Origin: JAHEDT01 sp963825615
GTDB taxonomy: Bacteria > Desulfobacterota > Desulfuromonadia > Desulfuromonadales > BM103
Direction of reading: 5' to 3'
DNA: 64,000 bases
Assembly: GCA_963825615.1 (NCBI GenBank)
Contig: CAWGTV010000010.1
Span: 124,001-188,000, forward strand
A program made the position numbers and the translations under genes. This document shows positions 55,129-62,933 of the stretch, one piece after another (the first letter of the stretch is position 1; each line of letters opens with the position of its first letter). Below the pieces are notes generated by a model. That model was not told where the DNA came from, ran no database searches, and worked only from the letters and a program-made list of their open reading frames with translations.

Positions 55129-57208
55129 TCAAACTGCCAGCGAGGCTCTGCGCGAGGTCCGGAAGCTGGCCACAAAGAGCACGATCAGCACCACCAGCCC
55201 GGCCATGTGAATCCACCATGCAGCAGGCCAAAGCAGGGTAACGGCACAACCGAGAGACAACAACCGAAACGGGAGGGAGAGACGTGCCTCCATGTAGCCT
55301 TCCAACCCGGCGGCGAAGGCGTAGAGCCCGAAGAAAGCGAAGAAGAAAATCGTTAAATCGTCGAGCCAGTAGCCACCGATGAATGGCGTGTAAGCAAACA
55401 GTAGGGGGATGACATAGAGACCCTTGGCGAGTTTCCATGACTGCAGCCCGGTGGCCATGGGGCTGGTGCCGGCAATCGCTGCGCCGGTGAATGCCGCCAG
55501 GGCAACCGGCGGCGTGACGTTCGAGTCCTGGCTCAGCCAGAAGATGATCAGGTGTGCCGAGAGCAGCGCAAAGGTCAGGTCGTGGGCGCTGAGCACAGCC
55601 TCGCGCACCATGCTGGCCATGTCGACCGGCACGGCATCGACGATCATCCGGGCGGCAGCAGTGGTCATCGGGTTGCCGATCTCGGCCAGGTGTTCAGGAG
55701 CAGCGAGCATGAAGATCGCCTTGGCCGCCTCGGGAATCTGGCCGTTGACCAGGGCCTTGACCAGCAGTCCATCGGATATCAGCGCATGCAGGGCCGGCGC
55801 AGAGAGGGTGCCGAGCACGATGTATGCAGCGGTCACCGGCAAACCCATGCCGAGCACCAGCGAGGCCAGTGCAATCAGGACGATGGCGATCACCAGGTTG
55901 TGTCCGGCCCACTCGTTGATCATCAGCGAGAAGGTGTTGCCGATGCCGGCAGTGGAGATGACGTTGACGATCAGGCCGACGCTGCAGAGCAGGATCGCCG
56001 TCATGACCATGTTGCGGGCGCCGAGAGCGAGGGCTTCGATAATTGCCTTCGGCCCCATGCGATTTGTGCTGAGCCAGGAGGCGACGATGACGGCGAGAAT
56101 GCTGATGCCGCCGGCGTAGGTCGGGGTGAAACCGTAGATCAGCAGGCCGATCAGGACGACAATCGGCAACAGGAAGACGACCCCGCCCTTCTTGAACACT
56201 TCCACCGCCGAGACCTTCTCATCGTCCAGCGCCGTGACATGGCTGCGCTTGGCCTCGATGCGAACGAAAAAGCCGACGGCGGCAAAGTAGAGGATCGCCG
56301 GCAGGATGCTGACGACGACGATGGTGTTGTAGGAAATCTGCGTGTAGGTGGCCATGACGAAGGCCCCGGCCCCCATGATCGGCGGCATCAGCTGTCCTCC
56401 GGTCGAGGCGGCGGCTTCGACCCCGGCGGCAAACTTGGCCGGGAAACCGGCGCGCTTCATCAGCGGGATGGTGATGACGCCGGTCGAGGCGGTGTTGGCC
56501 ACTGCGGATCCGGAAATGGTCCCCATCAGCCCCGACGCCATGACCGCGACCAGCCCGGGTCCGCCGACCATGCGCCCGGCGACGGCGCGGGCCAGGTCGA
56601 TGACGAACTCGCCGGCGCCGGAACGGAGCAGGAAGGCGCCGAACAGGATGAACATGAAGACGTAGCTCGAGGAGATGGTGGCAATGGTGCCGAACAGGGC
56701 GTCGTCACCGTAGATGCTGCGGAAAAGAATAGTTTCCGGGGTCAGCCCGGCAAACTTGAAAACTCCGCTGATGGTCCCACCCCACCAGCCGATGTAGGAC
56801 GAGGGCAATCAGGATCAGCACCGGGATGAACCAGCCGGCCACCCGCCGGGTAAATTCGAGGGCACAGAGAATCAGGACGACCCCGGCGACCCATTCGCTG
56901 GGGAGCAGCCTGACGCCGCGCGCGTAGATGGCGTCTTCCATGGAAATCAGGTAGATGGCCGAGCCCGCGGCCAGCACCCCGAGCAACATGTCGAGGGCCC
57001 GCCAGCCCGGGCCGGCGTCGCGACGCAACGGGTAGACCAATGCCGCCATCAGGGCAAAGCCGGCAAAGTGCAGGGAGTTCTGCCAGAGAGAGGACAGCAC
57101 GGTAATGACGTTGAACCAGATGTGCATGAGCGACACGGCAACGCCGATGACGATCAGTAGCCGGCTCTGGTCGGGAAAGGTTGCAGGCTCGACTTCAGGG
57201 GTGGTCAT
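55129..57208 (-). CDS. TRAP transporter fused permease (4TM-12TM, TAXI type), one apparent frameshift
   Basis: The N-terminal part (frame from 57208, MTTPEVEPATFPDQSRLLIV) gives the small-subunit-like helices and the linker GWFIPVLILIAL. The frame is then broken near 56805 (GCCCTCGTCC). The next frame continues SSYIGWWGGTISGVFKFAGL through the large DctM-like domain, with ASGLMGTISGSAVANTASTG, GGQLMPPIMGAGAFVMATYT and MGLPVTAAYIVLGTLSAPAL, to a stop at 55129. Restored length is about 692 residues, normal for fused TAXI permeases. It probably imports an organic acid with sodium. Confidence 0.9.
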
Positions 57209-57229
57209 AAGCAACAACTCCGCGAAAAG

Positions 57230-57259
57230 CTGCGGTCGTCCCTGAGGGGACGACCGCAG
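57230..57259 (-). terminator. Intercistronic hairpin between TAXI binding protein and TRAP permease
   Basis: A perfect 13-bp stem (CTGCGGTCGTCCC / GGGACGACCGCAG) with a 4-base loop lies in the 60-bp gap. On the transcribed minus strand it is followed by CTTTTCG, so it may both stabilise the upstream binding-protein mRNA and partly terminate, lowering permease expression. Confidence 0.75.
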
Positions 57260-57268
57260 TGGTCAATC

Positions 57269-58295
57269 TCAGTTTGCAATCAGGCGGGCGGGGATCTTGA
57301 TGCCGACCTCCTGGTAATACTTGGCCGCACCCGGATGAAGGGGCATCGGCAAGCCGGCGATAGCTTTTTCAATCGCCATCGCCTTGGTGGCGCCGTGGAT
57401 GGCGTTCAGAAACGCCAGGTTTTCATAGGTGGTTTTGGTGATCTGGTAGACGGCATCTTCGTCAACATCGGCCCGAACTGCGAGGAAATTCGGCTGGGCG
57501 ATCGTGTTGATCTCCTTGGTCTGGCCAGGATAGGTGTCGGCCGGGATGACGTAACGGGTCCAGAGCTCCATACCACCATCGGCTTTTGTCATCTCCTCGT
57601 CGGTGAAGTCAAGGATCACCAGGTCATCCCCCATGTTGGCCTTCGCCTTGGTGATGGCCCCTGCCGGAACCCCGGCCGGGATGCTCATGCCGGCCGCCTG
57701 GCCGTTCTGCATGGCGTCAGCCGAGGGGCCGTAGCCGACATAAATGAGGTTGTAGTAATCCTTCTCCACATCGGCGCCCAGGTTGGTCAGCAGCACGGTG
57801 TTGGAACCGAGGGTGCCGGAATTTTTCGAGCCGAGGGACAGGGTCTCCCCCTTCATCGCCACCATGTCGGCAACGGTGCCGGTCTTCGCAAATTTCTTGT
57901 TGATGGCGAAATGTTCGACGTTCTGCCAGAGCATGGTCACGGCACGCAGGTTTTTCTGTGGGCCTTCGCTGGCGATCGGGCCTGTGCCGTTCCAGGCGTA
58001 GGCACCGTAGAGACCCTGCAGAATCGCGAACTGCACTTCGTTGTCACGCAGCAGCTTGATGTTCTCACCGGAACCGGCCGAGCTGATGGCAGACATGCCG
58101 ATTTTTTCTTTCGGTTGCAATTTCACCTTGACCAGAGTCGACAGCGCCACGCCGACCGGGTAGTAGGTGCCGCCGGTGGAGGCGGTTGCCATCAGGTAGT
58201 TGCGCTCTTCAGCCGCTTGGACAGTCGAGACAGCGCCGACAGAGTAAGGTGAAAGCTGCCAAAATAAACATGAGTTGTCTGATCCGCATAATCAT
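57269..58295 (-). CDS. TAXI-family TRAP transporter solute-binding protein, one apparent frameshift in signal peptide
   Basis: The start at 58295 (MIMRIRQLMFILAAFTLL) has GAGGAGG upstream and reads a signal peptide that falls out of frame after CTC near 58244. Removing one T gives VGAVSTVQAAEERNYLMATA, the mature TAXI start, followed by STGGTYYPVGVALSTLVK in the frame open at 58192. The rest shows the TAXI pattern SAGSGENIKLLRDNEVQFAI and GTLGSNTVLLTNLG, about 340 residues joined. It binds the substrate in the periplasm and delivers it to the downstream permease. Confidence 0.9.
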
Positions 58296-58388
58296 TGTTT
58301 CCTCCTCAAATCGGTAGGTTGATACTTTAACCAGCTGCCCGCAAAACTAGCGAGTGCAAATGGTCCGTCGGATTAAATCAATTAGACA

Positions 58389-58406
58389 CTGTATAGTACT
58401 CTACAG
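58389..58406. promoter_or_regulatory. Near-perfect 18-bp palindrome upstream of the TAXI-TRAP operon
   Basis: CTGTATAGTACTCTACAG has one mismatch between half-sites and contains TGTA-N8-TACA. It lies about 95 bp before the TAXI start, in the gap after the upstream SDR gene. The form suits a dimeric repressor of the GntR type. No regulator gene is adjacent, so the regulator is unknown. Confidence 0.5.
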
Positions 58407-58474
58407 AATGTTGACTGTTTTGCAAATCATAGCACACCTCTTCGATATGTTTTGATCGACGTATGCAACCGTAA

Positions 58475-59260
58475 TCAGTAGCCTTTCACCATCCCTCCGT
58501 CAACCATGAGCGTGCTTCCAGTGACGTATGAACTTGCCCCGGAGGCAAGGAAACAGACCACGCGAGCGAATTCCTCGACGTCACCGTAGCGTTTGAGAGG
58601 GATGTTCTGCAGCGACTCGGCAACGACCTGGTCTTTGCTGACCCCGCGCTTGACGGCTTTGAGTTGGTCAAGGTAGTCGGTGCGGTCGGTGGCAATGCGC
58701 CCCGGAGCGACGGTATTGACCAGGATGTCGTAAGGGGCCAGTTCGTCGGCCAGGCTTTTCGCCAGGCCGAGGACCCCCATGCGAAAAGCGTTGGAGAGGA
58801 TCAGGCCTGGGATTGGTTGTTTGATCGAAGACGAGGTCACATTGATGATCCGCCCCCCCTTCTGCTTGAGATCGGGAAGCACAGAACGGATCAGGCGCAC
58901 GTAGCTAAGCAGGTTGAGTTCGAAGGCGGCCTGCCATGCCGCATCGTCAACCTGCTCGAAGCCGCCGCCCGGAGGACCGCCAGTATTGTTGATCAGGATA
59001 TCGATGTTGCCGAGCTGTTCATGAGTCGCGGCGACCAGCGCCTGTATATCCTCAAGCCGGGTGAGATCGCAAGGGTAGCAGGCCACCCGCCCCTTTGCCT
59101 TAGGCGTCAGCTGCTGCCGGGCGATATCGAGCTGTTCGGCGTGACGGCTGGTCAGCATTACGTCGCACCCTTCGGCGGCCAGTTGAGCGGCAATCGCCAG
59201 CCCCAGCCCTTTACTTGAAGCCGCCACCAGGGCGACTTTATCCTTCAATTGCAGATCCAT
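58475..59260 (-). CDS. SDR family oxidoreductase (3-oxoacyl-ACP reductase-like)
   Basis: 261 residues from the ATG at 59260, with AGGGAG upstream. It has an atypical N-terminal motif VALVAASSKGLGLAIAAQLA (A-A-S-S instead of TGAS), NNTGGPPGG, an S-S-S-I-K-Q-P segment and C-terminal YVTGSTLMVDGGMVKGY. The usual YxxxK is replaced: the region reads ILSNAFRMGVLGLAKSLADE, with N/F where tyrosine is expected. This is the variant typical of YkvO-like SDRs, whose catalysis is uncertain. It is upstream of the TAXI-TRAP genes on the same strand. Confidence 0.85.
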   Translation of the reverse strand: MDLQLKDKVALVAASSKGLGLAIAAQLAAEGCDVMLTSRHAEQLDIARQQLTPKAKGRVACYPCDLTRLEDIQALVAATHEQLGNIDILINNTGGPPGGGFEQVDDAAWQAAFELNLLSYVRLIRSVLPDLKQKGGRIINVTSSSIKQPIPGLILSNAFRMGVLGLAKSLADELAPYDILVNTVAPGRIATDRTDYLDQLKAVKRGVSKDQVVAESLQNIPLKRYGDVEEFARVVCFLASGASSYVTGSTLMVDGGMVKGY

Positions 59261-59374
59261 GGCAAACTCCCTGATATTATTCAGCATCCCTTAACGTCGT
59301 CAGTATAGCGTCACAGAAAACCATTGGGAAGTCTTTGTCACAACTTAAAAGTAGCAACGACAACAGCTATTTTT

Positions 59375-59402
59375 TTGCATTCCCAAAATATACTGCTAAA
59401 AT
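59375..59402 (+). promoter_or_regulatory. Candidate promoter of the cold-shock protein gene
   Basis: TTGCAT (59375-59380), a 16-bp spacer, then TAAAAT (59397-59402). The predicted start near 59409 gives a leader of about 157 nt, a length typical of cspA-type mRNAs whose leader acts as a thermosensor. The rest of the 305-bp gap (59261-59565) shows no gene. Confidence 0.5.
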
Positions 59403-59565
59403 TGCAGCGTTATGACGTTTTGTGGACATTCCGAAGCCATTCGTTTGACATGGTGTCAGCATTAATCAGAACGAACAGACCCACCTGGACTCTGCTTTTC
59501 TGTTATCGGGCGATCGGGATGCACACAACAAGAATCAGTTCCCAAGGGAACGCACGGAGGAAGAA

Positions 59566-59766
59566 ATGGCAGAAGGTACGGTGAAATGGTTCAATGATGC
59601 AAAGGGTTTCGGGTTTATCGAGCAGGACAATGGGCCAGACGTATTCGTCCACTTTTCCCAGATCCAGGGCGATGGTTTCAAATCCGTTGCCGAGGGTGAC
59701 CGGGTGAGTTTTGATGTCACTACGGGCCAAAAAGGCCCCCAGGCATCCAATGTACGTAAAGTCTGA
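59566..59766 (+). CDS. Cold-shock protein, CspA family
   Basis: 66 residues with both RNA-binding motifs: KGFGFIEQD (RNP1) and VFVHFSQIQ (RNP2), starting GTVKWFNDAKGF. GGAGGAAGAA precedes the ATG. It is a single-stranded nucleic-acid chaperone, expressed from its own unit with a long leader and a strong terminator. Confidence 0.96.
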   Translation: MAEGTVKWFNDAKGFGFIEQDNGPDVFVHFSQIQGDGFKSVAEGDRVSFDVTTGQKGPQASNVRKV

Positions 59767-59787
59767 ATAAGTCTTACGTTGCAATCA

Positions 59788-59825
59788 CAAAAGCCCCGCG
59801 GGAATCCGCGGGGCTTTTGTTTTGA
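59788..59825 (+). terminator. Intrinsic terminator after the cold-shock gene
   Basis: AAAAGCCCCGCGG-GAAT-CCGCGGGGCTTTT followed by GTTTTG. A perfect GC-rich stem, about 20 bp after the stop codon. Confidence 0.95.
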
Positions 59826-60033
59826 ACTGCGGGGAGGGGTTGGGCTACACATTTTACAATAACCGTACCGGGCGTAAATTTATGCAAGGGACCAAGACAT
59901 GCCTCGAGAAGCGTAAAAGCTGACAGCGCAAACCAGCCCGCGAACGTGTCAAAGCAGACAATCAGCAATTGTTCAGATATATTGACCAATATCGTACAAT
60001 CATAACCGACAGCCACAGTTAAAGGGTTGAAAC

Positions 60034-60618
60034 ATGAAAAACCGTCCGAGCGTAAAACCCCTGCCAGCGTCAAAGTGGGACTCCTCACTTTCTCATATCC
60101 TCGACGACATGCAGGACCAACCCCTCAATGTCCACGCATTGATGGCAAATCACCCGAAGCTGTTAAACGCCTGGTGGAGCTTTCGCAACTATGCGGTTGG
60201 CGGCGGTGAACTGGGACGACGCAGAGCCGAGTTGGTCATTCTGCGCGTGGCGGTGCAGATGAAATCCTGGTACGAATGGGGCTCCCATGTCGAACGGGCT
60301 CTGGCTTGCGGTCTGACCCTGGAGGAGATCGAGCGCGTCAAGCAGGGAGCACAGGCCCCGCACTGGGTACCTGAGGAAGCCCTGCTGTTTCAGGCTGTGG
60401 ACGAGTTGCTGTGCGAACGTGCCATAACGACAGACACCCTGGAGACGTTGTCCCAGTATTACACTGTCCGACAGCTGATGGACCTGATTGCCATTCAAGG
60501 GATGTACGTGATCCTCGGCGGCATGCTCAACACCTGGGGACTGGAACTCGACGCTCATGTGCGTGAGGCCTTGCCAGCCAGCGTCACCAGGGAACAGTTC
60601 GAAACCGGCAGACCCTGA
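60034..60618 (+). CDS. Carboxymuconolactone decarboxylase / AhpD-like family protein
   Basis: 194 residues, all-helical, with the CMD core RRRAELVILRVAVQMKSWYE, then WGSHVERALACGLTLEEIE. The AhpD CxxC is not present (YEWGSHVERA has no cysteines), so it is not a disulfide peroxidase partner. It probably belongs to the decarboxylase-like branch of unknown substrate. The 267-bp gap before it (59767-60033) holds only the cold-shock terminator and AT-rich sequence. Confidence 0.85.
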   Translation: MKNRPSVKPLPASKWDSSLSHILDDMQDQPLNVHALMANHPKLLNAWWSFRNYAVGGGELGRRRAELVILRVAVQMKSWYEWGSHVERALACGLTLEEIERVKQGAQAPHWVPEEALLFQAVDELLCERAITTDTLETLSQYYTVRQLMDLIAIQGMYVILGGMLNTWGLELDAHVREALPASVTREQFETGRP

Positions 60619-60660
60619 GAGAATTCGGGAATCGTTGCACCGTCACCCTGCCCCACACTT

Positions 60661-60688
60661 TTGACACTTTCCCACCGGTTGATATGCT
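60661..60688 (+). promoter_or_regulatory. Strong candidate promoter at the nfeD start (possibly leaderless)
   Basis: TTGACA (60661-60666), a 16-bp spacer and TATGCT (60683-60688). The expected transcript start, 6-8 bases past the -10, coincides with the nfeD ATG at 60695. There is no well-spaced ribosome-binding site (GGAG is one base from the ATG). Confidence 0.5.
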
Positions 60689-60694
60689 TGGAGC

Positions 60695-62059
60695 ATGACA
60701 AGACATCGTGTCATCATCTTTTTGTCCCTCCTGGTGCTCGTCACCTGCGCCATATCGTCCGGCGCCGAAGAGACGTCTGTGCCCGCCGAGATCCGGGTGG
60801 TGCGCATCGCCGGGGTGATCAACCCGGTCGTCGCCGATTTCATCGCAGCCGAACTGACGGCGGCCAATGCCAGCAGCGCACGGGCCTTCCTGATCGAGCT
60901 CGACACACCCGGCGGTCTCGACACCTCGATGCGCGCGATTATCCAGCAGATTCTCGGCTCGCGCCTGCCGGTGATCGTTTATGTCTTCCCGTCCGGCGCC
61001 CGCGCTGCTTCGGCCGGCGCACTGATCACCCTGGCCGCCGATTTCGCCGCCATGGCACCCGGCACCAACATCGGCGCAGCCCACCCGGTCTCGATCGGTC
61101 CGGGCGCTTCGGACGACAAGGGTCAGGGCGCGACCATGATGGAAAAGGTGGTCAACGATGCGGTCGCCTATGCGCGCAGCATCGCAGACCAGCGCGGCCG
61201 CAACCGCGACTGGGCCGAGCAGGTCGTGCGCAAGTCGGTCTCCACAGCCGCCCAGGAGGCGCTGCAGCTCAAGGTGATCGACCTGATTGCGGCCGATGAG
61301 ACGACCCTGCTTGAGGAGCTGCACGGCCGCACTTACCTGCGCAACGGCCAGGCTTTCACGCTTGACAGCCGCGGCGCAAGCTTAAGCTACGCCGAGATGA
61401 ACTGGCGACAGGAGCTGTTCAACATCATCAGCGACCCGAACGTCGCCTACATGCTGTTGATGCTCGGCATCCTCGGCATCTTTTTCGAGATTTCCCAGCC
61501 CGGCGTGGTCCTGCCCGGCGCGATCGGCGCCCTCGCCCTGCTCCTCGCTTTTCTTGGCTTCCAGACCCTGCCGGTCAACTACATCGGCGGCCTGCTGATC
61601 CTGCTCGCCATTATCCTCTTTATCCTCGAGATCAAGGTCGCCTCCTACGGTATGCTCACCGTCGGCGGCCTGATCGCTCTCGCCTTCGGCTCGCTGATTT
61701 TGGTCGACAGCCCGGCTCCCTACCTGCAGATATCGCGGGCGGTGATTGCCGCAACCGTCACGGTCTGCGGCGGGTTCGTCAGCCTGGTGCTACTGTTCGT
61801 GGTGCGTGTACAGAAAAGCCGCTTCGTCTCGGGTCTCGAGGGGATGATCGGCGAACGCGGTCGGGCGGTGACCCCCCTCACGCCCAGCGGCCGGGTGTAC
61901 GTCCACGGCGAATACTGGGATGCGCATGCCGACCAGCCGATCCCCGAAGGAAGCGAAATCGAAATCGTGCGCACCGAAAACAACCTGAAACTGCTCGTTC
62001 GAGCTGTCGCATCAGGGGCGGCAGCCGCGACAAAGGAGGAAGACGATGATTCCCGTTAA
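60695..62059 (+). CDS. NfeD family membrane-bound serine protease (long form)
   Basis: 454 residues. The parts are a signal peptide (MTRHRVIIFLSLLVLVTCAI), a ClpP-like protease domain with LIELDTPGGLDTSMRAIIQQ and the catalytic serine region YVFPSGARAASAGALI, and the lysine region DLKV-like (LQLKVIDLIAADE). Four to five transmembrane helices follow (about residues 245-375), then a C-terminal OB-fold NfeD domain (GRVYVHGEYWDAHADQPIPE). It overlaps the slipin gene by 14 bases. NfeD proteases cleave stomatin-like partners, which matches that neighbour. Confidence 0.93.
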   Translation: MTRHRVIIFLSLLVLVTCAISSGAEETSVPAEIRVVRIAGVINPVVADFIAAELTAANASSARAFLIELDTPGGLDTSMRAIIQQILGSRLPVIVYVFPSGARAASAGALITLAADFAAMAPGTNIGAAHPVSIGPGASDDKGQGATMMEKVVNDAVAYARSIADQRGRNRDWAEQVVRKSVSTAAQEALQLKVIDLIAADETTLLEELHGRTYLRNGQAFTLDSRGASLSYAEMNWRQELFNIISDPNVAYMLLMLGILGIFFEISQPGVVLPGAIGALALLLAFLGFQTLPVNYIGGLLILLAIILFILEIKVASYGMLTVGGLIALAFGSLILVDSPAPYLQISRAVIAATVTVCGGFVSLVLLFVVRVQKSRFVSGLEGMIGERGRAVTPLTPSGRVYVHGEYWDAHADQPIPEGSEIEIVRTENNLKLLVRAVASGAAAATKEEDDDSR

Positions 62060-62822
62060 TCTGATCGGCTGGCTGGTCGTTGTGGTCTTGATAATCAGCA
62101 TCATCAGCAGCGCCGTGCGCGTCCTCTACGAATACCAGCGCGGCGTGGTCTTCCGCCTGGGACGCTTCGCCATGGTCAAGGGACCGGGGCTGCGTTTCGT
62201 CATCCCGGTGGTCGACAAGATCATCAAGGTCAGCTTGCGCACCGTCGCCATGGATGTGCCACCGCAGGACGTCATCACCAAGGACAACGTCTCAGTCAAA
62301 GTCAACGCCGTCCTCTATTTCCGCGTTGTGCAGCCGGAGAAGGCGCTGATCGAGGTCGAGGACTACCTTTACGCCACCAGCCAGTTGGCCCAGACCTCGC
62401 TGCGCAGCGTCCTCGGCCAGGCGGAGCTCGATGAACTGCTCTCGCACCGCGACCGCATCAACCAGCAGCTGCAGGTAATCCTCGACCGGCAGACCGACCC
62501 CTGGGGAGTCAAGGTCTCGAACGTCGAGATCAAGCATGTCGACCTCCCCCAGGAGATGCAGCGCGCCATGGCCCGCCAGGCCGAAGCCGAGCGTGAGCGA
62601 CGCTCCAAGGTCATTCACGCCGAAGGGGAATTCCAGGCCTCGCAGAAACTCGCCGACGCCGCCGGCGTCATCTCGAAAGAATCCGGCGCCCTGCAGCTGC
62701 GCTTCCTGCAGACGTTGACCGAGATTGCCACCGAGAAGAATTCGACCATCATCTTCCCGCTACCGCTTGATCTGTTCAAACCGTTTCTGGACGCGGCAAA
62801 CAGAGAGGCGAGCAAAGAGTAG
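62046..62822 (+). CDS. Slipin (stomatin-like SPFH/band 7 protein)
   Basis: 258 residues: one N-terminal membrane anchor (LIGWLVVVVLIISIISSAVR), then an SPFH domain with YEYQRGVVFRLGRFAMVKGP and MDVPPQDVITKDNVSVKVNA, and a helical coiled-coil tail (MARQAEAERERRSKVIHAEG). It ends with a hydrophobic segment rich in L/F. It is the membrane-microdomain partner of the upstream NfeD protease, with which it overlaps by 14 bases. Confidence 0.95.
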   Translation: MIPVNLIGWLVVVVLIISIISSAVRVLYEYQRGVVFRLGRFAMVKGPGLRFVIPVVDKIIKVSLRTVAMDVPPQDVITKDNVSVKVNAVLYFRVVQPEKALIEVEDYLYATSQLAQTSLRSVLGQAELDELLSHRDRINQQLQVILDRQTDPWGVKVSNVEIKHVDLPQEMQRAMARQAEAERERRSKVIHAEGEFQASQKLADAAGVISKESGALQLRFLQTLTEIATEKNSTIIFPLPLDLFKPFLDAANREASKE

Positions 62823-62890
62823 TCCGCGGTGCACAACGCGAAGAACCCCAACTTGCAACCGGGGTAACGTCAGACGTGTGTCCTTGAGAC

Positions 62891-62918
62891 TTTTCGCGTT
62901 CCGCGTCCCTCGTCCCTT
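62891..62918 (+). repeat. Dispersed CGTCCCT-type repeat (family B, copy 4)
   Basis: TTTTCGCGTTCCGCGTCCCT followed by CGTCCC. It shares 12-15 base words with the copy at 49651-49683. It lies between the slipin and threonine ammonia-lyase genes, a few bases before the latter's ribosome-binding site. Confidence 0.7.
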
Positions 62919-62933
62919 TTTTTAGGAGACTGC

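Noticed and set aside
55552..56829. 425-residue plus-strand, histidine- and aspartate-rich open frame
   Set aside because: Antisense to the TRAP permease; composition is that of a reversed membrane-protein gene.
59774..60088. 104-residue minus-strand open frame
   Set aside because: It crosses the cold-shock terminator and the start of the CMD-family gene; no support.
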